Positions 45,921 to 56,408 of a stretch of DNA of 64,000 nt are shown piece after piece. Position 1 is the first letter of the stretch; each line of letters starts with the position of its first letter. Below the pieces are notes generated by a model. The model made no database searches. It saw only the letters and a program-made list of their open reading frames with translations, and was not told the DNA's origin. The position numbers and the translations under genes are program-made. Source of the DNA: Adineta ricciae (Eukaryota > Rotifera > Eurotatoria > Adinetida > Adinetidae); contig CAJNOJ010000009.1 of NCBI GenBank assembly GCA_905250025.1, positions 310,001 to 374,000 on the forward strand, written 5' to 3'.

Positions 45921-46659
45921 TTAGTCATCATCACTCCACCGGTTTCTCATCGCACTTTCGAATTTCTCCGGACTGATGGGTAAATTCACTGGGGCCAATG
46001 TTGATTCATCAGCAATTTTTAATGTATCAAATTGATTGGAAAGATTATCATGAGCCACTGAGTCTAAAACAGAAAAGAAAGCTTACTCTTGATAGAGACT
46101 TTCTCGTACCTTGTCTTTGCTTTCGTGCTTCTTTTAATCGATTGTAGGTTTCGTAAATTTTGATGATCTTTTCTAGATCAGTTTTCTGCTGTCGAACAGT
46201 TTCATGAGCATCGGAAGCGAAGTGGCTGTGCATTTGCCTTTCACCAGTGAAGATTTCCGAGCAAATTTTGCATGAATAGTCAGGATTCTTCGTACGAATC
46301 TGTTCCAAAGCGATCTGTTTTTGATGATGAATGTTATTGTCATGCGTGAAATGCACGTCTGCAACTTTATCACCGTACAATGGCAAATAACAAATATCAC
46401 AATATGGTTTTAGACCAGAAGGATGATTCCATTCAAGTAATATACGCATCGTTTCATTGCTGATAGCGAACGATGCTGATGAAGCACTCTCATTGCTCGT
46501 GCTGATACTTATCGGCGTTGGCGACGATCTGTCTGTTGAAGTTTCTGATGGGATAGTTTTCGCTTTTTTCAGGTGTTTCACGCTGTCTAGGTGTTGTCGG
46601 TAAGGTGCTGATCCTGTGCAATGAATGTCACACACTTTGCAATAGAAATCAGTCGACAT
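45921..46659 (-). CDS. U1-type (C2H2) zinc-finger protein
   Basis: Exons 46659-46110 and 46063-45921 (46 bp phase-1 intron) give 230 residues starting MSTDFYCKVCDIHC. The longer frame to 46713 includes a likely 5' intron end (TTTCCATTACAG immediately before this ATG), so 46659 is preferred. Three zinc fingers of the U1/matrin type are visible: YCKVCDIHCTG...HLDSVKH (C-x2-C-x12-H-x5-H), YCDICYLPLYGDK...H, and YSCKICSEIFTGERQ...HFASDAH. Such fingers bind double-stranded RNA or protein partners. A Ser/Thr-rich linker separates the first two. The C-terminus is acidic (NRWSDDD). Confidence 0.72.
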
Positions 46660-47089
46660 CTGTAATGGAAATGAGGAAGGATTGTTTTCACCTATTGAAA
46701 AACCTCGGATCACATCTTGTTTTCATCAACATGAGAATGATTCGTATATTTCATCGAAGACATATTTTCTAATCGAAGGACGTGGCAAAGACGGAATCTA
46801 TCATTCTCAACCTGCACATCAGAAGGACATGAGTTCTGGCGAGGATTTATTTGTTTCATTCGTACAGCCTTGTCTGTCTATCCATTTATCTGTCTGGATT
46901 TCTTCAACCTTCATACGACTGTAATACATTTATCAATAACTACAAATATTAATCCTTGTTCTAGCCTTCACAACTCAAGGAATTGTCGTAAAAGAAGTTT
47001 CTTTTTCCCATTCTCATATATTTTTTTTCATTCTTTTCCTTCATTCGTCAAAAAACAACTTCGAATAATATAACAAAACAGAACAGATG
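46660..47089. other. intergenic, no gene seen
   Basis: Upstream of the zinc-finger gene and downstream of the ADP-ribosylglycohydrolase gene. No coding exon supported. Confidence 0.4.
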
Positions 47090-48121
47090 TCAGTGATATT
47101 CAAGTTGAAGACGCTTGATAATCGCCAAGCCAAATTCGTCACCGATTCTTCGAACATATTCGCTACGATAAACTTGCTCGATATGTTCCTGATCTAAACA
47201 TGCAACACCTTTCATTCCACCTACGATTGCTCCAATCATTGCAGCATTACTATCCGTGTCACCACCGATTTCACTCGCTCGAATTATTGTCTCGAAATCA
47301 GGTTGACATGTTGATAAACATGCAATAAGACCAATGACCATGGTTAAACTATCAACACAATAGAAAGTGCCGCCATTACTAACATCAATTATCGAACGTT
47401 CATCGATTTCTAACGATGAATTAACAAGATCCAGATACCGTTTGATACGTCTACTGATCAAATGTTTCTCTTCATTCAATTCGTACTTCGTTTCGTATTT
47501 GATACTCAATTCATAAAGGTACTGAAGAAAATCTTTGGATTGAATATTGTTGTTCTTCTCGAATAAGTAAGTACACATGTGCACGTAGATGCATGCTGTA
47601 GCTACAGCTACTGAACTTTGATGTGTCATGCGACAAATGATTTCAATTTGATTATCGTCAGTGTTTTGACAAAGACTATAATAGAACGCCAACGGTGCTA
47701 ATTTCATTAGAACACCATTTCCCTCTGCTTGATTTCCGCTGTTAAGATACGTATGAGTACCAGTCGCTAATCTTTCAATCGCATTTTTGGTTCCACCCCA
47801 GCCAGCAGTTGATTCCTTCCATTCGATGATATGCTCTTCGACAACATTTGACATCAGATCATTATTTGTTCGAAGATATATCGTAATTGCTTTCATCATC
47901 GCTATTGATAATTGCGTATCATCAGTCCATCGTCCTATTTGCCAATTTTCCGGTATGTAAGGGTTATTGATAACACGAGTGTAGAGATTTGTATCGGTCT
48001 GCTTTTGAAATTCGATAATTTTCTCTCGTGTTAACGTCTCGTACGCAATACCTTTCGCGTCACCGATAGCCGTACCTAATGCAAGTCCAATAGCCCGCTG
48101 AAGAATATTATTCGCATCCAT
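47090..48121 (-). CDS. ADP-ribosylglycohydrolase (ARH/DraG family)
   Basis: Single intronless frame of 343 residues, the normal length for the family, from ATG 48121 (MDANNILQRAIGLALGTAIG). These binuclear-magnesium enzymes remove ADP-ribose from proteins or cleave related metabolites. Metal-binding motifs are present: GRWTDDTQ at about 63-70 in the N-terminal half and GGDTDSNAAM at about 288-297 near the C-terminus, together with GNGVLMKLAPL in the middle. All expected metal-binding Asp residues are visible. No signal peptide, so probably cytosolic. Lack of introns and the DraG-like sequence make acquisition from bacteria possible. It is in the same window as an ADP-ribosyltransferase but 21 kb away and not in an operon. 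Confidence 0.88.
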   Translation of the reverse strand: MDANNILQRAIGLALGTAIGDAKGIAYETLTREKIIEFQKQTDTNLYTRVINNPYIPENWQIGRWTDDTQLSIAMMKAITIYLRTNNDLMSNVVEEHIIEWKESTAGWGGTKNAIERLATGTHTYLNSGNQAEGNGVLMKLAPLAFYYSLCQNTDDNQIEIICRMTHQSSVAVATACIYVHMCTYLFEKNNNIQSKDFLQYLYELSIKYETKYELNEEKHLISRRIKRYLDLVNSSLEIDERSIIDVSNGGTFYCVDSLTMVIGLIACLSTCQPDFETIIRASEIGGDTDSNAAMIGAIVGGMKGVACLDQEHIEQVYRSEYVRRIGDEFGLAIIKRLQLEYH

Positions 48122-49893
48122 TTTTCTGAGAAATGATTCGCCCCTTACACTGAAATATTCATTGAGAAACAGATGAAATGAATAAAAACATTCTTCAGGT
48201 AATAAAAATTATTCTTATCGAAAACCAAAATCAACATCACAGTAGTTTGGTATTCTTTTTTTTCTCTCATTTATTCGATTAGTTTCGATGTAATGACATT
48301 TTATCGGTAGATTATCATGAAAATTAATAAAAGCTTCTCTCAAGGTCTTTCCAAGAAAACATGGTCTTTATCTGGCATCGCTGTCGTGTGAAGTACTTCT
48401 CGACGCACATGTTTCGTGTTACAGTTTAGAAATTAGAAGAATTGAGACCTCCAATGTTGTTGTTTTTCTATCATTGATTCGTTTTTCAATGGCATTGTGT
48501 GTATCCACAAGGTTCTCAATCGTTCTTTAATAAGAGAGTACATGATGTTTTTGCTTTCAGTCTTTTCATTGCTTGTTCTTTCCTCTCCAAGGCCTAAATA
48601 ACAACATTGCTGATGGGAGCAATAACAACAATAATAATCATAATAAAAATAACAACAACAACATTAGAATTCCTTTCTTTTCTATCATCGGTTAAGTACA
48701 TATTAAAAAATAGAAAATGAAAAAACAAAAAAACATTCGAGAGGTCCGCTCGGCCTCTCTGGAAAACACACACGTAAGTGCGTCAAGTGAATAACAACAA
48801 CGGATGTTTTCGAAGGTTTTGGCGTCAGCAAGCAAAAGAATCAGAGAAACATATATGCGTATACGTAAAACTAAAGCGAAAATACGGCTTCACCTTCATC
48901 AAGACAGTTGAGAGAGAGAGAGAGAGAGAGAGAGAAGATGGAAAACAAGAGTATGCGAGGAAAACAAGACATGAAAGAGAAAAAAGATGATGAAGAAGAG
49001 AATTTGTTGTTTTTGCTTAGCTAGCGACATGCACTTAGTTTTTGAATAAGGTTATTTACTTGTTATGATTACTATGGTGCATTTAGATTCGAATCATTTA
49101 GTCGATATTTCGACGCGATTCAATCTCGATATTAACAAGATTAAAGGCAATTCTCTGATCGTTGAGTTTGTATATTTGTGTAAGTCGAAATGAGCTGTAA
49201 CTGATCGTCTAACGTGAGTACAAACGAGAAATCTCGAGAGCCTTGAGCTTATCGGGTCTTGTCGTTGATGAAATACAAACATCGAGCGATATACTTCGAG
49301 AGGTTATCATATCCTGTCAAGGTCATTGACTGTGCGGTGTGACGAATGCGTAGGTGTGTATCCTTCATTTAGTTCTTTCTTCCATTTTTGTTTCTAGCAT
49401 TCAAGGTCATCAAAGCCTATTTTTACATAGTGTTCTTCTCGATTCTCTCTCTTCTTCTTCTTCTTCGTCGTCGTCGTCTTCTTCGCTTTTCTCAGTCCCA
49501 TTCATTCATGGGCACCGACCGAGCGAGGAAAGAAAGCAAAAGCGTCTTTATTTTGTCCTTCTCGTCTTTCTTTGTCTAGGAGGGGGTTCCCTACATTCTG
49601 ATGTTACTGCTAACAGTATATATACATGTATATTTATTTAAAAAGGAAGAAAATATATAACTTAAACGAGCGATTGAAGTCAACAGCGATTAAGGTTTTG
49701 TTTTTCTTTATGATTTTTCAGATACATATCTATATGTATACATGGATTTCAATATCATCATGATCCTATCAATTTGAACAATCTCAGCCGTTATAATTCT
49801 ATCAAAGTGATATATCTCCAAGTGTTCTTTTCTTAACGCCTAAATTCTCCTTTCATAGATATTCATCTGTACGGTAAATCGAAAAGTCAATTG
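48122..49893. other. intergenic with simple repeats
   Basis: No supported gene. Contains a CAA/AAT-rich stretch near 48600-48665, a GA dinucleotide run at 48909-48935, and a TCT/TCG-rich stretch near 49450-49490. Confidence 0.45.
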
Positions 49894-51005
49894 ATGAATC
49901 TAACAAATAATTCTGGTGAATATAAGAATGAGAAGAATCCGACAAGCGATAGTGACGATGATGATGACGGACTCGATCGTACAGATCCACCATCAGTACT
50001 CATCGAAAACTTTCTCACTGATAACGAAAATGAACAATTCGATAGTAGTGAGGAGGAAGACGACGACGATGATGGCAGTGATATTGAAAATCATTACTCT
50101 TCTAAGAATCCATTACCAACTGAAGATCGTCTAGGCTCATTATTACGACAATCAAATCGTCTTGTTGAATTAAAACTAAACACTTCACATAATCGTTTAA
50201 TAAATAATCCACATCAGTCATTGCGGCATGCACTCTCCGATAGTGATATGTCAAAACGATCCCAGGCACAACCATCGATATTATACTCGTCATTATCATC
50301 AAATAACTTTTATCTTTCAACGAATCGATCACACCGTCTCTATTTACCATCCTCATGTATATATGATTTACAAAATCAAATAACCAATTGGTTACAAGCA
50401 AGTACTTATCTGATCGATTCAATCTCCACATCGATTTATCATCGACGATGCTGGTCACAACTTCTGTTAACTTATTTCATTGAATGTGGCTACATTAACC
50501 TTGAATTCAATCGTTGCACGCATTCAGCGTCAACAACAAGTCTGGATCAAGATTCGTGTTCTGTGCACAAGCACGGATGTGTACCTGAAGAAGATGCGTT
50601 CAAACTGTGTTCAATTTTACAGAAAGGCTCGCGTTTTAACATCAATTCGATTGTTTTCGATCACATACGTCGTATCATTGTTATCAAAAGCATGCAAGAA
50701 GGTAAACCCATCTTTCCAAGAGAATCCACCATTTCCCATCGAGTCCTTTTTCAGTGTTCAGCGATAACACAAATCTACAACAGGTTTATGTTAAACAATT
50801 GAAAAGTCTAAAACAATCGTTAACTCATCAACAATCATCCGTGACAAATATCAATAACAATTCAATCATAAATATTGCATCGATTTATTCGAAGTTACTA
50901 CTGTTTCTCTCCAGTTTGTATTCGATCAAAGCCGAAACGATGCAAGCACTTTTCTGTCAACATCTTCTACACAATCCGTCTTATTCCTATCTGATTACTT
51001 CATGA
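49894..51005 (+). CDS. uncharacterised acidic protein, 352 residues
   Basis: Exon 1 is 49894-50701 and exon 2 is 50755-51005, joined in phase 1 by a 53 bp intron (GTAAACC...TTTTCAG). Reading through gives a shorter, unlike tail; the spliced frame reads KSMQEVFSDNTNLQQVYVKQ and continues to a stop at 51003-51005. The first 75 residues hold two acidic runs (SDSDDDDDGLD, SSEEEDDDDDGSD). The rest is ordered-looking, with Leu-rich helices (LQNQITNWLQASTYLIDSIS, LLTYFIECGYINLEFNRC, ASIYSKLLLFLSSLYSIKAE). No family recognised. Upstream exons cannot be excluded. Confidence 0.58.
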
Positions 51006-52029
51006 TTGAATATTCGTTTTGTTTTTCTGTTTTCGTACATGTGTGCGTATATTTCAAATGTGTATCCCGGTTGGTGACTTATATCAAGGTATAATGTCAT
51101 TGTCTCGCTCAGATTATTTTAAAAAACGTATGTGTATGCGTGCGTGTGTGTGTGTGTGTATGCGTATATGTGTGCAGCAAAAACGGTGAATGAATTCAAG
51201 AAAAACAAATCATTCGTTGTTCTGTTTTTCTGAAAGACATTTTCTTTTTTTTTCATTAATTTAGATGAGTATACACTTGAATTTCAGTTTAGAGACGAAA
51301 TGAAATGATATTGTTAATTGTTACCACCAGTTTTATAATAAGATCGCTTGTGCTTTTCTTGAATATCATATACGATTTCAAGTGAGAATTTGTATCAGAC
51401 AATACTTGCCGGCGCAATTGCGTTCGTTTCAATTTGATCCGAGTCCATTGTAAGTTTTATAAGAACTGACAAGTTCTACTCAGCCTGACGATTTTGCTCG
51501 CTGAACCGGATTAGAAGCAATCGATCGGGAAACTATTTGGTTCATGTAGCAAAACATTCGTTCAATGACAAGGAAAGGTTAAATTAACCTAAATAATCGT
51601 ATAATTCTCGTTTCAACAATGTTCATATCGTCGACCGTCATCTAGAGACCCCTGGAGTACGTATATAGTGATGATCGTTCGCTCTAATTTCGAAGTCGAT
51701 TTTTTCACGTCTATAGAAGTTATTTGCGAACGAATGCATGCGAATTTGTGTTAATTGTGCTCGTATAGAAACGACGAGTTCATAGATTTTGCTGGCTTTG
51801 AATAGTATTTGCTAAACTAGACAGAAATCGATTCATAGGACGATGTTTTATCTCGTGTTTAATATGTTGCTTTTCGCTTGAGTGACGCAAAACATTTTCA
51901 ACTGTATCATCATCGTCGGAATGTTGTTTTTCTTTCGTTTCTTTTATTAACTTCGTTAATCATACGGCATATCTGCCTTGAAGTGAAACAATAAATGATA
52001 TATTCGCATTTTAGGTTTCAACTCTGAGC
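51006..52029. other. intergenic with a TG microsatellite
   Basis: Contains a TG-rich run at about 51130-51175. Upstream region of the HAAO gene. No coding exon supported. Confidence 0.45.
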
Positions 52030-53827
52030 ATGTCGAACTCGGCCGTTGAGAAAATCAGCGTGAACAAATGGATTGATGATAATAAAGATCAATTTCTTCC
52101 ACCTGTTTGTAATAAACTGATGTAACTTCTACGCGAATCCAATTCTCGTCAAACAGTTACTCTGTTTGGTATTCTTTTGTAGGCATAACGATCAACTGAC
52201 AATAATGTTTGTTGGTGGACCGAACGTCCGTAAGGATTATCATTTAGAGGAAGGCGAAGAGGTACGAAGAAGTTCGAAGAATTGACTCTTGGATGATTCG
52301 TTTTCTCATTTTTAAGCTTTTCTATCAACTCAAAGGTGATATGTGTTTAAAAGTTCTTGAGCAAAACCAACATCGAGATGTAATTATCAAAGAGGGAGAA
52401 GTACGGACGAGATCGAAATTTCAACCGACGAACTACGAAACTTATCAATATTTAGATTTTTCTTTTACCGGCGAGAATTCCGCATTCACCAAATCGGTTT
52501 GAAAACACTGTTGGCTTCGTCATGGAAAGGAGACGAGAGGAAAATGAGTTGGATTGCTTAAGGTAGAAAAGGCTTGCAATAAGGCGAAATCTTATCTTTC
52601 TTGATTTCAGATACTTCCAAAATCAATCAACCAATCGTTTATTTGAACGTTGGTTTCATACGACCGATCTGGGCATTCAATTAAAACCAGTGATCCAAGA
52701 GTGAGTTCGACAGGCATGTCCGTACCAGCTTAGTGAAGGAAGATCATCCATGATCGATAACTGACATAGGAGTCTACGGATGCGTACTAATTGAAAGATG
52801 ATGCTCGATTACTTTCAATAGAAAAGAAAGCGAGAAATGAGTTATTGAGTTCGATAAATGAAAAGAAAAAAACATTTGATTTAGGATCAATCTTCAGTTG
52901 TTTATTTTTTTTCTCGGAAATATAATTATCGATTAAGTTTATCATTTTGCTTGTAATCTTCTTGGAGCCTTTAATAGTCTCAGCTTTCTTTAATACAAAG
53001 CTCTATATAAGCTGAAAAAGGCACATTTTCATAATGGCTTTTATGGTTTCTTTTTCAAGATTCTTTGCATCGGAAGAATATCGTACAAATCAACCGAAAC
53101 CAGGTAAAGAAAATAACTGAATAAGTGCATTCACTTCATCATTTCCAACATCTCTACCTTCTCAGATAGTTTTCCCCAAGAACCGCCGGTGAAAAATGAT
53201 GACAAGCTTCAATTGATCAGTCCATTTTCTTTGAACAACTGGTTGGAACAACATCAACACGACTTATCTCGCGAACATCCGATTAGTTTGTTTCCGGATC
53301 AATATCAAACGCGAGTTTGGATTTTTCCCAAAGGTGAACATACCATTGATTGTTCAACTGGCGACGTGTGGCTATGGCAACATGTTAGTGATATGAGTCG
53401 AGTTTTCCCAAAGAAAAAACAATCATGTCTTGTTTTTCTTTTGCACTTAGAAAGGACATTCAACAGCAAGAATTGTGACAGCGGATAGGAAAGAATCAGT
53501 TGTGAAGTTGGAGCCATCCGATTCGGTCTATTTAAATGTCGATTGGACGTAAGTATGGGCTTTGTTTTGTTGTTTACCGAGGAGAAAAAGTCGACTGCTC
53601 TTCTAAGAGATTCTTATGGGTATTTGATAAGAAAAAGAAGTCAAGAGTCTTATTCAATCGATCAAACAGCAATTAAACCCATTTGATGCTGACAAAAATA
53701 TCAACAATAAGCTACGAGTCGGCTTACTTCGAGAATAATATGTTTTCTTGTCTGATTGAATTTATTTCTCAGTCTGTATTTTCGTGTACGGAATCGACAC
53801 GATGATCAATACATACATGTTGTTTGA
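52030..53827 (+). CDS. HAAO: 3-hydroxyanthranilate 3,4-dioxygenase
   Basis: Nine exons, 52030-52121, 52183-52261, 52317-52400, 52456-52562, 52611-52700, 53060-53103, 53166-53383, 53451-53548 and 53773-53827, total 867 bp (288 residues, close to the 286 of human HAAO). This cytosolic Fe(II) cupin opens the ring of 3-hydroxyanthranilate in the kynurenine pathway, leading to quinolinate and NAD. The conserved sequence [18 protein letters not shown] contains the substrate Arg, metal His and metal Glu; [16 protein letters not shown] and [10 protein letters not shown] follow; [15 protein letters not shown] contains the third metal ligand (His) and a substrate-binding Arg. The C-terminal half continues [23 protein letters not shown], and [11 protein letters not shown]. 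All catalytic residues I can place are intact. Exons were joined by phase and by match to the family. Confidence 0.95.
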
Positions 53828-54016
53828 ATCACACAATGAATTATGGAAACATATACAGAAGACATTTCTGTCTGAAGAAAGAGAAGATTATCGTTTTTGA
53901 CGATGAGAAATACAGAGAGATAAAATTTGGCGACCGGGAAGAAGAGAAAACAATCCATCGTTGATGAGAAGTGATGACAGAAAAAATCTATCTAAAATTG
54001 ACAATATGAGATTAAT

Positions 54017-54247
54017 TTATAGGAACGGTTTCCGTCGAGTTCGGAAAAGCGATTTTTCTATGACAGATCCGTTGATTGTATGATTATCTTGACGAATTGT
54101 TGATATCGTTGCTGCTGCCGCTGTTGTAGTTGTGGTGGGTGATGTTGCTGTCGATGAGGATGCTACGGCTGGTGTAGTCATTCGAGATCCAAAATGCATA
54201 AATTGNTGTTGTGAGGTAGAATCTTTGTCTTGATGTGCACAAACCAC
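54017..54247 (-). CDS. partial Thr/Ala-rich coding exon (minus arm of an inverted duplication)
   Basis: An open minus-strand stretch reads AHQDKDSTSQ, then FMHFGSRMTTPAVASSSTAT, a run of Thr and Ala, and ends KSLFRTRRKPFL at a stop at 54017. One base is N at 54206. The beginning, AHQDKDSTSQ, is repeated on the plus strand at 54764-54790 as AHQDKESTAQQ. A pyrimidine-rich stretch in front of it may be an intron end, so upstream exons could exist. No family recognised. Confidence 0.4.
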   Translation of the reverse strand: MVCAHQDKDSTSQXQFMHFGSRMTTPAVASSSTATSPTTTTTAAAATISTIRQDNHTINGSVIEKSLFRTRRKPFL

Positions 54248-54780
54248 AATCTTTCGTCAACGACAAGAAACGAAGAAAAAGAATATCGTTTTTTTTTTAC
54301 TCTCTTTAAGCATAAGGTTTTTTGCGTGCATATGTGTACATAATTTGCATGAGAAGGCCATAGTACTTCTAGTCAACGTAGTTATTCTTTTTTTCTCTTT
54401 CTCTCTCCCCTTTCTCTTTTTTTTCTGTATTTTGCTGTTTTTTTTCAATTTTCAATCAGTAGTAGGCGACATCGCACGACTGCAGGTAAGTGTTGGAAGA
54501 GAATAGAAACCTGGATGTGTGCAAACCAAAACAGAAGAAAAGAAACACAGTCATTGATATGTGGTTTACGGCCGTCATTGCGAAGAGATTGGCAAACTGT
54601 TGTACACAATACAATATAAGAAAGGTCGCGAAGAGAATAGAAGTGTTCGCCCGCCACCGGCCTTTCTCTCTCTCTCTCTCTCTCTTTCCTTATATTCGAG
54701 AAAGAAAAAAAAACGAGATTCTTTTTCTTCGTTTCTTGTCGTTGACGAAAGATTGTGGTTGGTGCACATCAAGACAAAGA
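54222..54780. repeat. 63 bp near-perfect inverted repeat (head-to-head exon duplication)
   Basis: Bases 54222-54284 and 54718-54780 are reverse complements with one mismatch by eye (core ATCTTTCGTCAACGACAAG). Outward of the arms, weaker similarity continues for about 30 bases on both sides and covers the coding stretch AHQDK[D/E]ST[S/A]Q. About 430 unrelated bases, including a TC run at 54664-54685, separate the arms. No transposase or target-site duplication was seen. Confidence 0.8.
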
Positions 54781-55157
54781 GTCGACCGCACAACAGCCAT
54801 CCACCGTTTTAGTAAGTAAGAGAAGTAGTCGACGATGAAACAGCAAGCAGCTGATAGAAAGAAAAGAAAAACGAGTAAGCACAAGCAACCATGTGGTTAC
54901 TAGATTTAATCATTACCACAATCGGCTAATGATTAAATCTTCTAGATTTCATTCGCATTTTCACATATTTACTACAAATAAATTCTTTTTTCTTCGAGCT
55001 CTGTCACTTTCTTTCGCCATCTTTTTTTTTCTTGTTATTCTTTTCATTCATACAGCGACATGTCCTTGAAAAAGACCTTGTTACCATAACAATCGTTCAA
55101 TAGAATAATATTTGAACATTTATCTTCTAGATCAATTTGCCATTGTAGAGAACCGTC
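54285..55157. other. spacer and probable 5' UTR exons of the ASB-type gene
   Basis: Contains a TC microsatellite at 54664-54685. A plus-strand donor (CTGCAG|GTAAGTG at about 54484) and an acceptor (CTTCTAG at about 55132) just before the next ATG could be non-coding first-exon splice sites of the ankyrin/SOCS gene. Confidence 0.4.
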
Positions 55158-56408
55158 ATGACAGAATTACTCAATAATTTCGACTGTGCAAATAACAACA
55201 GCACTAATCCAGCCAACAAAGATCTCTCAATAACATCAGCCTATAATAATGAACAAAATCTCTATCGTTCGTGTTTAGTTGGTGATTTAGAACGTGTTCA
55301 GTATTTACTTCGAAGCAATTCATCATCATCAATTGATCTCAATCGACAAAATTCCGACGGTTTAACATTGTTGCATTTCGCCTGTTCGAATAACTTCTAC
55401 GGACTTGTTCAACTCCTCTTACAATACGATGCACAGAATCATATTCGTGATCATCTTGGACGAACATGTTTACACTATGCATCAATCAAAGGTTATCGGG
55501 CGATTATCAAATTACTACTGCAATCAATCGATGATTCTGTCAAACATGATTTCATTTATATCAATGATAATCAAAAAAAAAGTGCACTTGATTATGCCTG
55601 TGAAAACGATCATATTGATTTAGTCGAATTATTCTTAGAATTTACAAACGTAGACCAATTTGACCTGACTTCATCGTTATATTACTCGTGTCTCGAAGGT
55701 TATTTAGACATTTGCCATTTACTAATTAACAAACAACGCGAGAGAAAAGAGGCATTTCTTTTACAAACATCTTTCATTCAAAGCATTTGCCATCGTGGTC
55801 ATATAGAAATCTTACGTTTATTATTCGAATACTTCTCTCTCGCCCAAGAACAACGGCATTGTGGAAACAGTACATTGTTCTATTGTATTACAACATTGGA
55901 TCTTATTTTGGTTCGCAAACTATTGGAACGGCAGGCGCGTTTAACCGAAAAAGATATTCACGATTTAATAACATTCTGTCCATTAAATGATCAAAATCAT
56001 TTCTATATCGACCATTACTTTGACTGTTTGGAATTACTGATTCGCTACCGCTTGAACTTCGATGATCAAAAAATTTGTAAATATTTCATTCGAGAATTAT
56101 GTGAAAAATGTACAACAGTTTTAATTGGCAAGAAACTTCGCTATTTATTCGCTTTAGCACTTTACACAGGCTCGATTCAATTGCATCGTCGGTCAACAGT
56201 CAAATGGTGTGGGGAAATCAGTATTGTCACTAAACGTCACGTGAACTTAGTGGATGTTTTCAAACAAACAACGAAGAATTGGTCGTTGAAGCATATCCTA
56301 AGATTGAAAATTCGTCGTTCGATGAAAACGTTCAATCTTGAACAAATTAAACAATTACCCGGCTTACAACCAAACCACATGGAATTTCTTAGTTTTGAAT
56401 ACTTGTGA
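55158..56408 (+). CDS. ankyrin-repeat SOCS-box (ASB-like) protein
   Basis: Single coding exon of 416 residues. Ankyrin repeats occupy about 35-230, for example DGLTLLHFACSNNFYGLVQL, GRTCLHYASIKGYRAIIKLL and KSALDYACENDHIDLVELFL, with degenerate repeats following. The last 45 residues form a SOCS box: SLKHILRLKIRRSM (elongin B/C-binding helix) then IKQLPGLQPNHMEFLSFE (cullin-box part). Such proteins are substrate receptors of cullin-5 ubiquitin ligases; the substrate is unknown. An AATAAA signal lies about 95 bases after the stop. A probable 5' intron ends just before the start. Confidence 0.85.
   Translation: MTELLNNFDCANNNSTNPANKDLSITSAYNNEQNLYRSCLVGDLERVQYLLRSNSSSSIDLNRQNSDGLTLLHFACSNNFYGLVQLLLQYDAQNHIRDHLGRTCLHYASIKGYRAIIKLLLQSIDDSVKHDFIYINDNQKKSALDYACENDHIDLVELFLEFTNVDQFDLTSSLYYSCLEGYLDICHLLINKQRERKEAFLLQTSFIQSICHRGHIEILRLLFEYFSLAQEQRHCGNSTLFYCITTLDLILVRKLLERQARLTEKDIHDLITFCPLNDQNHFYIDHYFDCLELLIRYRLNFDDQKICKYFIRELCEKCTTVLIGKKLRYLFALALYTGSIQLHRRSTVKWCGEISIVTKRHVNLVDVFKQTTKNWSLKHILRLKIRRSMKTFNLEQIKQLPGLQPNHMEFLSFEYL

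Noticed and set aside
50480-50767. 95-codon frame that could replace the end of the acidic protein
   Set aside because: The main frame joins cleanly in phase through a 53 bp GTAAAC...TTTTCAG intron to the downstream exon; this frame does not.
54222-54780. Inverted repeat considered as the terminal repeats of a DNA transposon
   Set aside because: No transposase frame and no target-site duplication, and similarity continues outside the arms into coding sequence, which fits an inverted exon duplication better.
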